Shown here in pieces: positions 9,723 to 20,691 of a DNA stretch of 64,000 nt (position 1 is its first letter; each line of letters opens with the position of its first letter). The notes beneath the pieces were generated by a model. It had not been told where the DNA came from. It saw only the letters and a list, made by a program, of their open reading frames with translations, and did no database searches. The position numbers and the translations under genes were made by a program. Source of the stretch: Photorhabdus thracensis (GTDB taxonomy: Bacteria; Pseudomonadota; Gammaproteobacteria; Enterobacterales; Enterobacteriaceae); the NCBI RefSeq assembly GCF_001010285.1, contig NZ_CP011104.1, positions 4,030,001 to 4,094,000 of the forward strand, given 5' to 3'.

Positions 9723-11792
9723 TTAGGCTCTTGGTCCAGGTTGTTCGAGGGCTTTTATATAGTCATAAATCGCCAGTTGTGCACGGATTTTCCGTTTATT
9801 GCCCCGTGGCACATAACTGTTGCTCAGTTCTTTATCGACGTAACGGGCTTTTACCGTATCGTTGAATTGTAGTTCGAGAATATCCAGTACACGCTGTTTC
9901 AATTGTGGATCAAGCAGGCAGACAGCAACTTCAATCCGGTAGTCGATATTACGGGTCATCCAGTCGGCAGACGAGAGAAAGACTTTTTCATCGCCGTTAT
10001 TGGTAAAGACATAAACCCGATCATGTTCGAGGTAGCGGTCAACGATGCTGGTGATTTGAATATTTTCGCTGAATCCTGGCTGATTGGGCACCAGTGAACA
10101 CATACCACGTATCAGCAGGCGTATTTTTACACCGGCTTCTGAGGCGTCATACAGGCGGTCCACCAGCTCTTTATCAACAAGGTTATTGATTTTTAATGTA
10201 ATGCCGGCGGGTTTATCTGCTTTGGCGTTTGCTATTTCCTGAGAAATAAGCTGGTTGAGCATTGCGCGGGAATTTTGTGGTGAAACCATCAGGTTTTCAA
10301 AGTTGACCGGGCGATAGGGGTTTTCAATAAAGTTGAATACCCGACGGACTTCGTTGGTAATTTGCGGATTGGCTGTCAGCAGGGAATAGTCGGTATAGAG
10401 ACGCGCTGTTTTTTCATTAAAGTTACCTGTACCAATATGGGCATAGCGAACAATTTCTTCGCCTTCCAGACGGGAAATAAAAAACAGTTTTGCGTGGATC
10501 TTTAGCCCCGGTGCCGAGAAAATAACATGCACACCTGCTTCGGTCAGCCGTTTAGCCCAATGAATATTGGCTTCTTCATCAAATCGTGCCTGCAATTCAA
10601 CAACAACGGTAATTTTTTTACCGTTATGGGCGGCATGAATCATTGATTCAATAATGCGGGAGTCTTTTGCTACCCGATAAATATTGATCTTGATAGAAAG
10701 CACGCTTGGGTCAAAAGAAGCCTGGCGCAGTAATTCCAGCACGTGTTCAAAGGTGTGATAGGGATAATAGAGCAGAACATCCTGTTCACGAATAGCATCA
10801 AAACCATTGCGAAAATTATCAAACCAAGTGTGCCGTAATCTCGGCAAGGGTCTGTTCAGCAGGTTTTTTTTTCCCTCATTGGGAAATTTAATGAAATCTT
10901 TAAAGTTGTGATAGCGTCCGCCGGCGATCACCGAGTCGTCATTTGACAGGCCAAGTTTGCTGCGCAGTAATTCCACCATTTCATCTGGCATTTCTCTCTG
11001 ATAAACGAATCTTACCGGTTCCGCAGTCAGCCGTTGTTTCAGGGTGGATGACATCAATTCGAGCAGGCTTGATTCCATCTCTGTTGCTAAATCATATTCA
11101 GAATCACGGGTCATTTTCATTGAATAGGCATTGAGTGAATCATAGTCAAAGAAACCTTTGAAAATTTCATCAAGACAGTAGCGCAGAATATTGTCCAGCA
11201 GGATCATTGACTTGCGGCGGCGTGGCATTTCAGGCGGCAAATTAACAAAACGTGGTACCTTATCTGACGGAATTTCCAGTAATGCATATTGGATATTCTG
11301 GCCGTGGACAATTTCAATCGCCAGATAAGTGTAGTCATCTTTCAGAAATTCAACCAGATTCGTTTCCGGGTTAATCAGGATTGGCGTGATGTGTGGTCGC
11401 AGATGCTGACGAAAATATTGGCGTAACCAGATTTGCTGATTCGGTGAAATTTGTCGTTCATTGATCAGGAAAATTTGATTGCGGGCCATCTCCAACAGTA
11501 ACTCATTATAGAGCACATCAAATTCATGATCGGTTTTAGCCACTTTGGATTGAATTTTTTTCAGTACGTGCCGGGAGCTGGTGGCGAATCCCCGCGCTTC
11601 ATTAATCAGTATCCTCCGTTTCACATCAGCAAAACGAACTTTGTAGAATTCGTCCAGATTATTGGAGTAAATACCCAGGAACCGCATCCGTTCTATCAAT
11701 GGGTTGCTCTTATCCGCCGCTTCCTGAAGCACACGTTCGTTGAAGGATAACCAACTAAGTTCTTTTTCGGTATAGAGCCTGTCTTGGGACAT
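9723..11792 (-). CDS. ppk: Polyphosphate kinase Ppk1
   Basis: 689 residues, matching the ~688 of E. coli Ppk. It begins with [19 protein letters not shown], the family N-terminal signature. The PLD-like catalytic half contains [13 protein letters not shown], whose His is the autophosphorylated residue, and [14 protein letters not shown] with the second essential His. It reversibly moves the gamma-phosphate of ATP onto polyphosphate at the inner membrane. First gene of ppk-ppx-yfgG-like, leftward. Confidence 0.96.
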   Translation of the reverse strand: MSQDRLYTEKELSWLSFNERVLQEAADKSNPLIERMRFLGIYSNNLDEFYKVRFADVKRRILINEARGFATSSRHVLKKIQSKVAKTDHEFDVLYNELLLEMARNQIFLINERQISPNQQIWLRQYFRQHLRPHITPILINPETNLVEFLKDDYTYLAIEIVHGQNIQYALLEIPSDKVPRFVNLPPEMPRRRKSMILLDNILRYCLDEIFKGFFDYDSLNAYSMKMTRDSEYDLATEMESSLLELMSSTLKQRLTAEPVRFVYQREMPDEMVELLRSKLGLSNDDSVIAGGRYHNFKDFIKFPNEGKKNLLNRPLPRLRHTWFDNFRNGFDAIREQDVLLYYPYHTFEHVLELLRQASFDPSVLSIKINIYRVAKDSRIIESMIHAAHNGKKITVVVELQARFDEEANIHWAKRLTEAGVHVIFSAPGLKIHAKLFFISRLEGEEIVRYAHIGTGNFNEKTARLYTDYSLLTANPQITNEVRRVFNFIENPYRPVNFENLMVSPQNSRAMLNQLISQEIANAKADKPAGITLKINNLVDKELVDRLYDASEAGVKIRLLIRGMCSLVPNQPGFSENIQITSIVDRYLEHDRVYVFTNNGDEKVFLSSADWMTRNIDYRIEVAVCLLDPQLKQRVLDILELQFNDTVKARYVDKELSNSYVPRGNKRKIRAQLAIYDYIKALEQPGPRA

Positions 11793-11881
11793 TATTACTC
11801 CAGGTGTTGAGGTAAGTGTATTGAAATTTTGAATATTATTAGTCGTGACCTGTCGTTATAACCTCGTCTGTCATGGCGGGT

Positions 11882-12427
11882 TCAGGCCTTTTTATCTGCC
11901 TTGGATGCGAAATATTGATGTTGGAAAACGCACATGCGAATGGCTGTGCGGTAACAGCCATTAATAAAGAATTCATCTATTAATTCGCCCTCAGTGTAGA
12001 AACCCAGCTTATTATAGATATGAATGGCTTTACTGTTCTCCTTATCGACAATCAGGTAGAGTTTGTACAGATTAAGTACAGAGAATGCATATTCCATCGC
12101 CAGTTTTGCCGCTTTTATTGCATGGCCTTGGCCCTGATATGCCGGATCGATAATGATCTGAAATTCTGACCGGCGATGGATATAGTCGATTTCGACTAAT
12201 TCAACCAATCCAACTCTGGCGTCAGAACTCGCGATAATAAACCGGCGCTCGCTCTGATCGTGAATATGTTTGTCGTAAAGATCACTCAGTTCAACGAAAG
12301 CTTCATAAGGCTCTTCGAACCAGTAACGCATCACGCTGGCGTTGTTATCTAATTGATGGATAAAAGGCAGATCTTCCCGCTCAAGGGGGCGTAACCTGAC
12401 AGGTGGAGAATGAGAACCACCAGACAT
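11882..12427 (-). CDS. speG: Spermidine N1-acetyltransferase SpeG
   Basis: 181 residues of the GNAT fold, very like E. coli Spe[37 protein letters not shown] (polyamine-binding allosteric region) and the acetyl-CoA loop [11 protein letters not shown], then [11 protein letters not shown]. It acetylates spermidine and spermine to prevent toxicity under stress. It stands alone between ppk and purN, in the same direction as both. Confidence 0.93.
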   Translation of the reverse strand: MSGGSHSPPVRLRPLEREDLPFIHQLDNNASVMRYWFEEPYEAFVELSDLYDKHIHDQSERRFIIASSDARVGLVELVEIDYIHRRSEFQIIIDPAYQGQGHAIKAAKLAMEYAFSVLNLYKLYLIVDKENSKAIHIYNKLGFYTEGELIDEFFINGCYRTAIRMCVFQHQYFASKADKKA

Positions 12428-12529
12428 TTGATACCTCGGTGTTTTTAATAAATAAGAGAGTATTATTAATAATAGTTCGCAGTGCCGGGTATATTACCAC
12501 AGCACTGTAATCAAGGGTGAATAAATAGA

Positions 12530-13168
12530 TTATTCTGCGGCATAGCCTTGTGGAGGAAGAATGTTCCCATCCAGATGGGCTTTGCCATTAACCATGCTCA
12601 GGCGTCCTTCGACAAACCAGTTGATAACTAATGGGTAGATATCGTGCTCCTGAGTTTGGACCCGTTTAATAACCTCACTTTCCTGGTCATTTGCAAAAAT
12701 AGGAACTTTGGCTTGCAGGATCACCGGGCCGCCATCCAGCTCTTCTGTCACAAAATGAACGGAGGTGCCGTGTTCTGTATCGCCATTTTCCATTGCCTTG
12801 CGGTGAGTATGCAGACCGGGATATTTGGGCAATAGAGAAGGGTGAATGTTTAGCAGGCGACCAAAATAGTGCTGAACAAAATCCGGTGTCAGAATACGCA
12901 TATAACCTGCGAGGACGACCAGATCGGGTTGATACTGATCGATGGCGTGTTTCAGTGCTTGATCATAAGCCTGACGATCCACATAGTTTTTCGGGTTGAC
13001 GACATGAGCGGGAATTTCCGCCTGCTCAGCCCGTAGCAGACCGTAAGCATCGGCGGTATTGCTGAATACCGCACAAATTCGCCCACTGATTTTGTTCTGC
13101 TGGCAGGCGTCAATCACCGCCTGGAGATTGCTGCCGTTGCCGGAGATCAATACAACGATGTTTTTCAT
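12530..13168 (-). CDS. purN: Phosphoribosylglycinamide formyltransferase PurN
   Basis: 212 residues, the exact E. coli length. [10 protein letters not shown] binds the phosphate of [20 protein letters not shown] carries the catalytic Asn and His, and [10 protein letters not shown] the catalytic Asp. It uses 10-formyl-THF in the third step of de novo purine synthesis. Its ATG overlaps the purM stop by 4 bp (ATGA), so it is translationally coupled to purM and under the same PurR box. Confidence 0.96.
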   Translation of the reverse strand: MKNIVVLISGNGSNLQAVIDACQQNKISGRICAVFSNTADAYGLLRAEQAEIPAHVVNPKNYVDRQAYDQALKHAIDQYQPDLVVLAGYMRILTPDFVQHYFGRLLNIHPSLLPKYPGLHTHRKAMENGDTEHGTSVHFVTEELDGGPVILQAKVPIFANDQESEVIKRVQTQEHDIYPLVINWFVEGRLSMVNGKAHLDGNILPPQGYAAE

Positions 13169-14205
13169 TGAATAACAACCTGTTGTTCGTTCTCTTTTTG
13201 TGTGGCGATGGTGCCGATTTGCCAGGCTTTTTCACCGGCGGCGTTGAGTAATTCAAGCGCTTGTTCAACGGCTGTTTGTGGTAGTGCAATGACCATTCCG
13301 ACACCACAGTTGAATGTACGGTACATTTCATGACGGCTGACATTACCGGTTTGTTGCAGCCAGTTAAATATTGCCGGCCATTGCCAACTGGATTCATTAA
13401 TTTGAGCCTGGGTATTTTCAGGCAGGACACGTGGAATATTTTCCCAGAAACCGCCGCCGGTTAGATGAGCAATCGCGTGAACATCAACGTGCTCAATCAG
13501 GGATAAAAGGGATTTCACATAAATTTTTGTCGGGGCGAGCAGGTGATCTGCGAGTGATTTGCCTTCCAGCTCGGTTGTTTCCGGATCTGTGTTGCTGACG
13601 GCCAGAATTTTGCGTATCAGAGAATAGCCGTTTGAATGAGGGCCACTGGCGGCGAGAGCAATCAGGGCATCACCAGCCTGAACTTTACTGCCATCAATGA
13701 TTTCTGATTTCTCAACGACACCAACGCAGAAACCGGCAACATCATAATCTTCACCGTGATACATCCCCGGCATTTCCGCGGTTTCACCACCAACCAGAGC
13801 ACAGCCGGATAATTTACAACCTTCCGCGATACCGGTGATAACGCTGGCGGCGGTATCAACATCCAGTTTTCCGGTTGCATAATAATCAAGGAAGAACAGG
13901 GGCTCTGCGCCCTGGACAACCAGGTCGTTGACGCACATTGCAACTAAATCAATGCCGATAGTGTCATGGCGTTTGAGATCCATCGCCAGACGCAACTTGG
14001 TACCAACACCGTCGGTACCGGAAACCAGGATAGGTTCGCGGTATTTTTGCGGTAATGCACATAAAGCGCCAAATCCACCTAAACCGCCCATGACTTCTGG
14101 ACGACGAGTCTGTTTTACAACACCTTTGATACGGTCTACCAAGGCATTACCAGCATCGATATCTACACCGGCATCTTTATAGCTGAGAGAGGTTTTGTTG
14201 GTCAC
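13165..14205 (-). CDS. purM: Phosphoribosylformylglycinamidine cyclo-ligase PurM
   Basis: 346 residues. N-terminal [16 protein letters not shown] is the family signature; the ATP/phosphate-binding segment [12 protein letters not shown] and [12 protein letters not shown] follow. It makes aminoimidazole ribotide, the fifth step of the purine pathway. The start is GTG (14205-14203), as in E. coli purM, behind GAGGG. First gene of purMN, divergent from upp, with a PurR operator 66 bp upstream. Confidence 0.96.
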   Translation of the reverse strand: MTNKTSLSYKDAGVDIDAGNALVDRIKGVVKQTRRPEVMGGLGGFGALCALPQKYREPILVSGTDGVGTKLRLAMDLKRHDTIGIDLVAMCVNDLVVQGAEPLFFLDYYATGKLDVDTAASVITGIAEGCKLSGCALVGGETAEMPGMYHGEDYDVAGFCVGVVEKSEIIDGSKVQAGDALIALAASGPHSNGYSLIRKILAVSNTDPETTELEGKSLADHLLAPTKIYVKSLLSLIEHVDVHAIAHLTGGGFWENIPRVLPENTQAQINESSWQWPAIFNWLQQTGNVSRHEMYRTFNCGVGMVIALPQTAVEQALELLNAAGEKAWQIGTIATQKENEQQVVIQ

Positions 14206-14270
14206 TGAGAAGCCCTCAAGGCGGTTGCATTTGATAAATTAAGATAAAACGCTGACAATTCTAGCAGCCT

Positions 14271-14286
14271 AAGCAAACGTTTGCGA
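14271..14286. promoter_or_regulatory. PurR operator upstream of purMN
   Basis: AAGCAAACGTTTGCGA contains the full central palindrome GCAAACGTTTGC of the PurR box. It lies between the divergent purM and upp starts, as in E. coli, and should repress purMN when hypoxanthine or guanine is available. Confidence 0.85.
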
Positions 14287-14431
14287 GACTCTTATTTAGG
14301 ATCTCAGTTTTCGGGGAGAAGGCGTGTGTCTGATTAAAATCAACAGATTGGTAGTGGTGTTATGGTTAAAAGGCGGTATAATCTCGCGATTTTTTGTCTG
14401 CCGGTGACTTGACATACAGTAGGAGAAGTCC

Positions 14432-15058
14432 ATGAAGATCGTTGAGGTGAACCACCCACTTGTTAAACATAAACTCGGCCTGATGCGAGCGAATGATATC
14501 AGCACCAAACGCTTTCGTGAACTGGCCGCAGAAGTCGGAAGCCTTCTGACTTATGAAGCAACCGCTGATTTAGAAACTGAAAAGGTCATTATTGATGGCT
14601 GGTGTGGCCCGGTAGCCGTTGAGCAGATTAAAGGTAAGAAAATAACCGTTGTGCCTATTCTGCGTGCGGGATTGGGTATGATGGATGGCGTGTTGGAGAA
14701 CGTACCAAGTGCCCGGATCAGTGTCGTAGGTGTGTATCGCGATGAAGAAACGTTAGAACCGGTCCCTTATTTCCAGAAACTTGCTTCTAATATTGATGAA
14801 CGTCTGGCGCTGGTGGTTGATCCCATGTTGGCGACCGGCGGTTCTATGATTGCAACTATTGATTTACTGAAAAAAGCAGGCTGTCAGTCAATTAAAGTTC
14901 TGGTTTTGGTTGCGGCGCCTGAAGGTATTGCTGCACTGGAAAAAGCTCATCCTGATGTAGAACTGTATACCGCTTCTATTGATGAGGGACTTAATGAACA
15001 GGGGTACATTGTGCCCGGCCTGGGGGATGCAGGCGATAAAATATTTGGTACAAAATAA
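14432..15058 (+). CDS. upp: Uracil phosphoribosyltransferase Upp
   Basis: 208 residues, the E. coli length. The PRPP loop [15 protein letters not shown] and the uracil-binding C-terminal [14 protein letters not shown] are intact. It makes UMP from uracil and PRPP. A strong AGGAGA ribosome-binding site precedes the ATG. It is followed by a hairpin and then the uracil permease gene, giving a salvage unit. Confidence 0.96.
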   Translation: MKIVEVNHPLVKHKLGLMRANDISTKRFRELAAEVGSLLTYEATADLETEKVIIDGWCGPVAVEQIKGKKITVVPILRAGLGMMDGVLENVPSARISVVGVYRDEETLEPVPYFQKLASNIDERLALVVDPMLATGGSMIATIDLLKKAGCQSIKVLVLVAAPEGIAALEKAHPDVELYTASIDEGLNEQGYIVPGLGDAGDKIFGTK

Positions 15059-15064
15059 TAAGTT

Positions 15065-15090
15065 AGCCGACTTTTGAGTCGGCTTTTTTT
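15065..15090 (+). terminator. Rho-independent terminator between upp and uraA
   Basis: AGCCGAC, 6-nt loop, GTCGGCT, then TTTTTT. It starts a few bases after the upp stop and would make uraA expression depend on read-through or its own promoter. Confidence 0.85.
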
Positions 15091-15125
15091 GGTTCGTGAT
15101 GCGATAATATGAAGAGGATAAACAA

Positions 15126-16427
15126 ATGACCCGTCGCACTATTGGGGTAGATGAGCGGCCTCCACTTTTACAGACCATTCCACTGAGCTTCCAACATCTT
15201 TTTGCTATGTTTGGTGCAACGGTATTGGTGCCGATTCTGTTTAAAGTCAACCCGGCGACGATTCTGCTATTTAACGGGATCGGTACATTGTTATATCTGA
15301 TTATCTGTAAGGGAAAAATTCCGGCGTATTTGGGATCGAGTTTCGCATTTATTTCACCAGTTTTATTGTTGTTGCCTCTGGGATATGAATTAGCGTTGGG
15401 AGGTTTTATCCTGTGTGGTGTGCTGTTTTGCCTGGTTTCATTGATTGTCAAAGTGGCGGGGCGGGGCTGGATTAATGTGCTGTTTCCACCTGCGGCAATG
15501 GGGGCGATTGTTGCGGTTATCGGGCTGGAGCTTGCTGGTGTTGCGGCTGATATGGCCGGTTTGCGTCCGGCAGAAGGCGCTGATGTTAATCCAACGACGC
15601 TGACAATTTCGCTGGTCACACTGGCGATTACTGTTCTTGGCTCCGTAATGTTCCGTGGATTTCTGGCTATCATTCCGATTCTGATTGGGGTGTTGGTGGG
15701 TTACGCACTGGCATTCCTGTTGGGGGAGGTTGACCTGACACCTGTGCGTGAAGCACCGTGGTTTGCATTGCCAACTTTTTACACGCCCCGTTTTGAATGG
15801 TTCGCCATAATGACGATCCTGCCTGCGGCACTGGTTGTCATTGCGGAACATGTTGGCCATTTGGTTGTTACGGCAAATATTGTGAAGAGAGATTTGTTGA
15901 AAGAACCCGGTTTACATCGTTCTATGTTCGCGAATGGGTTTTCAACTGTGATTTCCGGTTTCTTTGGTTCAACCCCTAATACGACTTATGGCGAAAATAT
16001 TGGTGTGATGGCAATTACCAAAGTTTACAGTACCTGGGTTATTGGTGGCGCTGCGGTATTGGCGATTCTGCTCTCCTGTGTCGGTAAACTGGCGGCAGCA
16101 ATTCAAGCCGTGCCTGTTCCGGTCATGGGCGGTGTTTCTCTGTTGCTTTATGGGGTTATCGGAGCATCCGGTATTCGGGTGCTGATTGATTCCAAAGTGG
16201 ATTACAATAAAGCACAGAATCTAATTCTGACCTCGGTTATTCTTATTATTGGTGTCAGCGGCGCGAAAATAAATATTGGCGTTGCTGAACTTAAAGGTAT
16301 GGCGCTGGCAACTATTGTGGGTATTGGTATGAGTCTGATTTTCTGCTTGATTAGTATTATTCGTCCTGAAGAACAATATATTGAGTCTTCAATTGAATCT
16401 GTTAAGCGTGATAAGTCATTGAAGTAA
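15126..16427 (+). CDS. uraA: Uracil permease UraA
   Basis: 433 residues, about 14 predicted membrane segments of the nucleobase-ascorbate transporter (NCS2) family. N-terminal LLQTIPLSFQHLFAMFGATV and the signature GFFGSTPNTTYGENIGVMAITKVYS are present, as are the short beta-strand residues of TM3/TM10. It brings uracil across the inner membrane by proton symport and feeds Upp. Downstream synteny with hda is interrupted here by ~5 kb of accessory genes. Confidence 0.95.
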   Translation: MTRRTIGVDERPPLLQTIPLSFQHLFAMFGATVLVPILFKVNPATILLFNGIGTLLYLIICKGKIPAYLGSSFAFISPVLLLLPLGYELALGGFILCGVLFCLVSLIVKVAGRGWINVLFPPAAMGAIVAVIGLELAGVAADMAGLRPAEGADVNPTTLTISLVTLAITVLGSVMFRGFLAIIPILIGVLVGYALAFLLGEVDLTPVREAPWFALPTFYTPRFEWFAIMTILPAALVVIAEHVGHLVVTANIVKRDLLKEPGLHRSMFANGFSTVISGFFGSTPNTTYGENIGVMAITKVYSTWVIGGAAVLAILLSCVGKLAAAIQAVPVPVMGGVSLLLYGVIGASGIRVLIDSKVDYNKAQNLILTSVILIIGVSGAKINIGVAELKGMALATIVGIGMSLIFCLISIIRPEEQYIESSIESVKRDKSLK

Positions 16428-16514
16428 TAAGTTCGATTTATTTCCCCGCTTTGAATGGTTTTAATCAGGGAGGGCGGGGATGGGTAGAATAATTTATCTT
16501 ATCCGTGGAGGAGA

Positions 16515-16859
16515 TTAAGGAAGCAGATGTTCGCCACCAATGAGAGGAATCAGTTTTAGCAGAACTTCATCGTAAAGTCTGGGTTCTGACTTTGTGATAA
16601 ATTTTACCTTGCGTTGCCGCCAGTCCAGAGTTTGGATCAAAGTTGTTGCCACGATGCAGCGCTGTTCCAGATTGGTGACAGGTACTTCTGTAGGTGCTCC
16701 TCTTATACTTGTGCTAATAGGGCAACAGATAACCAGTCCAGTCAGTCGATTATAAGTTTCATGTGAAAGTATGAGTGTTGGGCGATATTTACCAATTTCT
16801 TTGCCTTTTGTTGGTTCGAAATCAAGCCAGCAAATATCACCACGTCTAGGAACGAACAT
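16515..16859 (-). CDS. MazF/PemK-type endoribonuclease toxin
   Basis: 114 residues of the PemK/MazF fold. RRGDICWLDFEPTKGKEIGK and RPTLILSHETYN contain the RNA-binding loop and conserved Arg/Pro; CCPISTSIRG carries the catalytic Ser/Thr region. Such toxins cleave mRNA at short motifs. Its ATG shares one base with the TAA of the antitoxin gene. The pair sits in the uraA-hda accessory insertion. Target sequence cannot be predicted. Confidence 0.88.
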   Translation of the reverse strand: MFVPRRGDICWLDFEPTKGKEIGKYRPTLILSHETYNRLTGLVICCPISTSIRGAPTEVPVTNLEQRCIVATTLIQTLDWRQRKVKFITKSEPRLYDEVLLKLIPLIGGEHLLP

Positions 16860-17107
16860 TAGTAATTGAGCTCCTTGTCATTTGGAGTTGCCAGTTCGTC
16901 AGCGTGAGCAGTATAAGCAGATAAGCCATTTAATAAGTCAGACTCAGTCAATCGTTTCTTGACGGCTTTTTGAATAACTAATCCTTGTTCACTGATCTCA
17001 ATGTCTACTGCATCACCTGCTTCAAAATTGGGTATTGTTTTAAGATTTCCCGATAGCCGCAGAGCAATGCTATTTCCCCATTTTTGCAAAATTGCTTGGG
17101 TGCGCAT
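16859..17107 (-). CDS. MazE/AbrB-type antitoxin
   Basis: 82 residues. The N-terminal ~45 (ILQKWGNSIALRLSGNL) is the swapped-hairpin AbrB DNA-binding domain with the usual K-W-G-N-S-x-A-x-R pattern; the acidic C-terminal tail would wrap the toxin. It is first in the pair, as expected for antitoxin excess, and is preceded by a palindromic operator at 17132-17154, which suggests autorepression. Confidence 0.88.
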   Translation of the reverse strand: MRTQAILQKWGNSIALRLSGNLKTIPNFEAGDAVDIEISEQGLVIQKAVKKRLTESDLLNGLSAYTAHADELATPNDKELNY

Positions 17108-17131
17108 TTATATGCCTCCATAAATATCTCT

Positions 17132-17154
17132 ATGTATATCCAATGAGTATACAT
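17132..17154. promoter_or_regulatory. Palindromic operator of the toxin-antitoxin pair
   Basis: ATGTATA, 9-nt spacer, TATACAT: perfect 7-bp arms 25 bp upstream of the antitoxin start. Its place and AbrB-friendly AT-richness fit autoregulation by the antitoxin/toxin complex. Confidence 0.6.
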
Positions 17155-17288
17155 TAATCCACGTGAGTATCAATAAAGTAGATACAAAAGTAAGCAATTA
17201 TTCAGAGTAAAGTTCGTTTCGCTCTCAATGAAAAAAAATGCGTGTTACGCCGCAAAAAAAGAGATTACAAGGACAGTTACGATTAAAG

Positions 17289-17328
17289 GATATCAGTATT
17301 AGTCTTTTAGTTACTAATAACTGATATC
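17289..17328. terminator. Stem-loop downstream of the cellobiose operon
   Basis: GATATCAGTATTAGT pairs with ACTAATAACTGATATC apart from one bulge, with a 9-nt loop. It lies 58 bp beyond the stop of the GH4 gene, and before the TA promoter on the other side. Flanking T-runs are short, so it may be a bidirectional terminator of modest strength. Confidence 0.55.
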
Positions 17329-17385
17329 TCTTTAATTTTATGCTCGTTCTGGTTTCGGGTTATTCAACCAGGTTCAGATTATTCA

Positions 17386-18690
17386 TTAAAATTGCGGCAG
17401 ATAATCACGATTTATCGCCAATACGTCATCCAAAAGCGGTGAAGCAATATCCACATCAGCAACCAGTGGGTTGGTGATCAATGCCCGCAGTGCAGCGTTA
17501 CGATCGCCATGAACTGCTGCTTCAATCGTCAAACGCTCGAAGGTTTTTATCTGTTGGGTCAGAGAGTACATACTGTCAGGCAGGCGGCCAAATGTCAGCG
17601 GGCGGGCACCCTCTGCATTAATGATACAGTTGGTTTCAATGACGGCATCGTCCGGCAGGCCACGGATAGCACCGCGGTTAGGGGTATTAACCACCAACTG
17701 GCTGCCAAGATTATTGTGAATAGCGCATATCAGATCCAGTGCAACTTCAGAATAGAATGAGCCACCGCGGAAACTGAGTTGTTCTGGTTTGTGAGCAAGG
17801 TTTGGATCGGCATACAGTTCAAACAGCTCCTGTTCTACTTTCATGACTTGTTCTGCCCGTGTGCCTTGTTTGGCAGCGGCTTCGCGCTCTTCCTGCAACA
17901 TGCTGCGGGTCTGATAGAAGTAACGGTGATAAGGGCAGGGGATTGCGCCTAATGCTCTGAGTAATGGCGGAGGCCAGGGGGATTCTTTAATGTTATTCAT
18001 GGTTAATGCCACACCGTTGCATAACATATCAAGCACCTGATGAGTTTCATCCCGCCCTGAAACCAGTACCTGATGTACCCAAACCATATGATTAAGCCCT
18101 GCAAAGCGTAATTGCACATCTTGATAAGGATGTTGCAGCACATTGGCAATCATATGATGCATGGTGACCGGGACATTACACAGGCCGATTATTTTTGCCT
18201 TGCTATAACGGGAAACCGCTTCGGTGACGATCCCTGCCGGGTTAGTGAAGTTAACAATCCATGCATCTGGCGCAAGTTGTTCAACTTTGCGGGCGATATC
18301 CAGCAAAACAGGAATGGTACGTAACGCCTTGGCAAATCCCCCTACGCCTGTCGTTTCCTGACCGATTAAGCCATATTTTAGCCCCAGACGCTCGTCCGCC
18401 GCCCGCGCCGGAAGCTGGCCGACACGCAATTGAGTCAAAATAAAACTGGCTCCGCGAATCGCATTATCTGGTGTGAAATGTACGCTGACGGTAACGTGTT
18501 CCAGGCCATGACGGGCCAACATACGGCGGGTAAGCGCGGCGATGATTTCTACTTTATGTTTTCCACCATCAATATCAACTAATGCCAGTTCAGAGAGTGG
18601 AATGTTTTTGTTGCGCTGAATGAGTCCTTCTACTAACTCAGGTGTGTAGCTGCTACCGCCGCCAATAACGGCTATTTTGATCTGTTTCAT
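17386..18690 (-). CDS. celF: 6-phospho-beta-glucosidase, glycoside hydrolase family 4
   Basis: 434 residues. The NAD-binding [40 protein letters not shown] and NHMVW motifs are those of GH4 enzymes, which need NAD and a divalent metal. It would split the phosphorylated disaccharide imported by the neighbouring PTS into glucose and glucose-6-phosphate. Its ATG overlaps the EIIA stop by 4 bp. It is closer in length to LicH/CelF enzymes than to ChbF (450); no ChbG-like deacetylase is nearby, so cellobiose-type beta-glucosides are more likely than chitobiose. Confidence 0.87.
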   Translation of the reverse strand: MKQIKIAVIGGGSSYTPELVEGLIQRNKNIPLSELALVDIDGGKHKVEIIAALTRRMLARHGLEHVTVSVHFTPDNAIRGASFILTQLRVGQLPARAADERLGLKYGLIGQETTGVGGFAKALRTIPVLLDIARKVEQLAPDAWIVNFTNPAGIVTEAVSRYSKAKIIGLCNVPVTMHHMIANVLQHPYQDVQLRFAGLNHMVWVHQVLVSGRDETHQVLDMLCNGVALTMNNIKESPWPPPLLRALGAIPCPYHRYFYQTRSMLQEEREAAAKQGTRAEQVMKVEQELFELYADPNLAHKPEQLSFRGGSFYSEVALDLICAIHNNLGSQLVVNTPNRGAIRGLPDDAVIETNCIINAEGARPLTFGRLPDSMYSLTQQIKTFERLTIEAAVHGDRNAALRALITNPLVADVDIASPLLDDVLAINRDYLPQF

Positions 18691-19010
18691 ATTTTTTCCT
18701 CCTGTGATGGCATCCGGCGGTAGAGTTCAATCATATCGCCGGCAAGATCCTGAATAACCATCGCGTTCATTAAATGATCCTGTGCATGTATAGTGATCAG
18801 ATTGACAGGCAATTTACCACCGCCTTCATCCAACCCGATTAGAGTAGTTTGAATGGCATGCGCCTCTTTGATTGCCTGTTGGGATTCAGCCATCAGTGTT
18901 TGTGAAGCTTGAAAGTCACCGTCTCTGGCATGTTGTAATGCCATCAGCGCATGGCTGCGTGCGCTCCCGGCATGAATCAGCAGTTCGACAATAGTTTGTT
19001 CCAAATCCAT
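18687..19010 (-). CDS. celC: PTS lactose/cellobiose-type EIIA
   Basis: 107 residues of the all-helical EIIA-Lac family. ITIHAQDHLMNAM contains the phosphorylated His in the family motif HAQDHLM. It takes phosphate from HPr and passes it to the EIIB at 20386-20691. Third in the order EIIB-EIIC-EIIA-hydrolase. Confidence 0.92.
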   Translation of the reverse strand: MDLEQTIVELLIHAGSARSHALMALQHARDGDFQASQTLMAESQQAIKEAHAIQTTLIGLDEGGGKLPVNLITIHAQDHLMNAMVIQDLAGDMIELYRRMPSQEEKI

Positions 19011-19034
19011 GTGTAAATCCTCCGAAGATTATGG

Positions 19035-20357
19035 CTAAGATTGAGTTTCTACGCTGGTGGATATCGTCTCTTCTTGTTGCTTATTTTCTTCATTGATTAA
19101 TTGCTTTTCATAAACTTTGAAGAAGGGATACCAGATAAATAGATCGATTATCATCAGCACGATAGCCAGCACTGCTGCACGGTAGTCCCAGGCGGCGGAA
19201 AGCATTGCGCCGAATGGGGCTGGTGTGGTCCAGGGAGAGATAGCGACCATTTTATGCACCAGATCAAGATGCAGGGTGCTGTAAGACAAAACTGCATTGA
19301 CCAATGGCACAACCAGTAGTGGAATGAATAGGGTTGGATTCATAACAATCGGTGAGCCAAATAACAGTGGTTCGTTAATGTTGAAAATAGCTGGAACTGC
19401 GCTCAGTTTTCCGATAGTACGCAAGTGCATAGAACGACTGCGTAGGTAAAGAATAGCCAGAGCTAGGGTGGAGCCGGAGCCACCAAGACAGACATAAAAT
19501 GACCAATAGGGATCAGTGAGAATTTGGGTTGCAGCAGCTCCTTGAGCCATTAATGCCGCATTGGTGGCAATATTGGCCATAAATATGGGGCTTAGTAGGG
19601 CAGTGATAAGATTGGCACCGTGAATACCGGCAAACCACAGTAGATTGGCAATCAGCAGTGCCAGCATAATGGCTGGTAGAGTGTCACCGACGGAAATGAG
19701 GGGTTGAAAAATCTGCATGACGGCGGCAGGAATGAGCAGATTGAATTCACTCTGCAAGAGCAAACTGATAGGGTAAACCGTCAGCAGGATACCGGTGACC
19801 GGATACAAAAGTTCAAAAGAACGGGCAATCGCCGGTGGTACTTGTGCTGGCATACGGATGGTGATGTTGTATTTTTTCAATAAACGCGTCAGCTCAACTG
19901 ACCAGATAGCACAAATCAATGAGGTGAATACACCTGCTCCTCCGAGAAAATCAAGTGCGATTTTGTTTTCTATTTGTGGTGCTGCCGCTAGCAAAAACGC
20001 CATTAGCGACAGTAAAGCAGAAGTTAACCCATCCAAGCCGTAAGATTTAGCCAGGCTGTAGGCCGTGCCGACCGAAACAAATACGCTCATTAATCCCATA
20101 GTCATAAAGTAAGGCATGGTGATGGTGCCCCAGTGTGCTTTAGCAAAGGACAACCAAGCCTGACCGAATAAGGATGAAGTTTGTGCATCGAATGGTGGGT
20201 TTGCCACAATTAACATGATACTGCCGATGAGCAAGAATGGCATGGCTGAGATAAAGCCGTCACGTATCGCGCTAATATGTCGCTGGTTACCAATTCGTCC
20301 AGCAAACGGGACAATATGGCTTTCTACGACGCGCATGAAAGAAGTATAGAGGCTCAT
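19035..20357 (-). CDS. celB: PTS cellobiose-type EIIC permease
   Basis: 440 residues with about ten membrane helices and the EIIC-Lac pattern, including NINEPLLFGSPIVMNP, whose Asn-Glu pair binds sugar. It moves the sugar across the inner membrane while EIIB phosphorylates it. Separate A, B and C polypeptides match the Cel/Lic arrangement. Confidence 0.92.
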   Translation of the reverse strand: MSLYTSFMRVVESHIVPFAGRIGNQRHISAIRDGFISAMPFLLIGSIMLIVANPPFDAQTSSLFGQAWLSFAKAHWGTITMPYFMTMGLMSVFVSVGTAYSLAKSYGLDGLTSALLSLMAFLLAAAPQIENKIALDFLGGAGVFTSLICAIWSVELTRLLKKYNITIRMPAQVPPAIARSFELLYPVTGILLTVYPISLLLQSEFNLLIPAAVMQIFQPLISVGDTLPAIMLALLIANLLWFAGIHGANLITALLSPIFMANIATNAALMAQGAAATQILTDPYWSFYVCLGGSGSTLALAILYLRSRSMHLRTIGKLSAVPAIFNINEPLLFGSPIVMNPTLFIPLLVVPLVNAVLSYSTLHLDLVHKMVAISPWTTPAPFGAMLSAAWDYRAAVLAIVLMIIDLFIWYPFFKVYEKQLINEENKQQEETISTSVETQS

Positions 20358-20385
20358 GGTGCACTCCGCGTGATGAGGAAATTGA

Positions 20386-20691
20386 TTATTCCAACAGGCT
20401 TAATGCCTTATCGAGAACTTTGTCACCACGAAGAGCACCGTAATCCATCATGTCAATAATGCCTATTGGCTTACCGAGTGGTTTGGCGATAGCGGAAAAA
20501 TGGGCCAGCTGATACCTTACCTGCGGGCCAAGTAAAACAACGTCGGCATCGGTTATCTGATGTTCTAGCTCAACAGTAGGGATGGCCTTGATCTCAATGT
20601 CTAATGCCCGTTTTATCACTTCTGCCTGCATACGTTGTACCAACATGCTGGTGGACATGCCGGCAGCACAACACAATAGGATTTTTTTCAT
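20386..20691 (-). CDS. celA: PTS cellobiose-type EIIB
   Basis: 101 residues. ILLCCAAGMSTSMLVQRM contains the phosphocysteine in the family motif C-x-A-G-M-S-T-S. First gene of the leftward four-gene operon. No linked regulator gene is visible; control would have to come from elsewhere. Confidence 0.92.
   Translation of the reverse strand: MKKILLCCAAGMSTSMLVQRMQAEVIKRALDIEIKAIPTVELEHQITDADVVLLGPQVRYQLAHFSAIAKPLGKPIGIIDMMDYGALRGDKVLDKALSLLE

Noticed and set aside
14888-15860. Two long antisense ORFs across upp and uraA
   Set aside because: Shadows of strongly conserved genes; composition and motifs belong to the plus strand.
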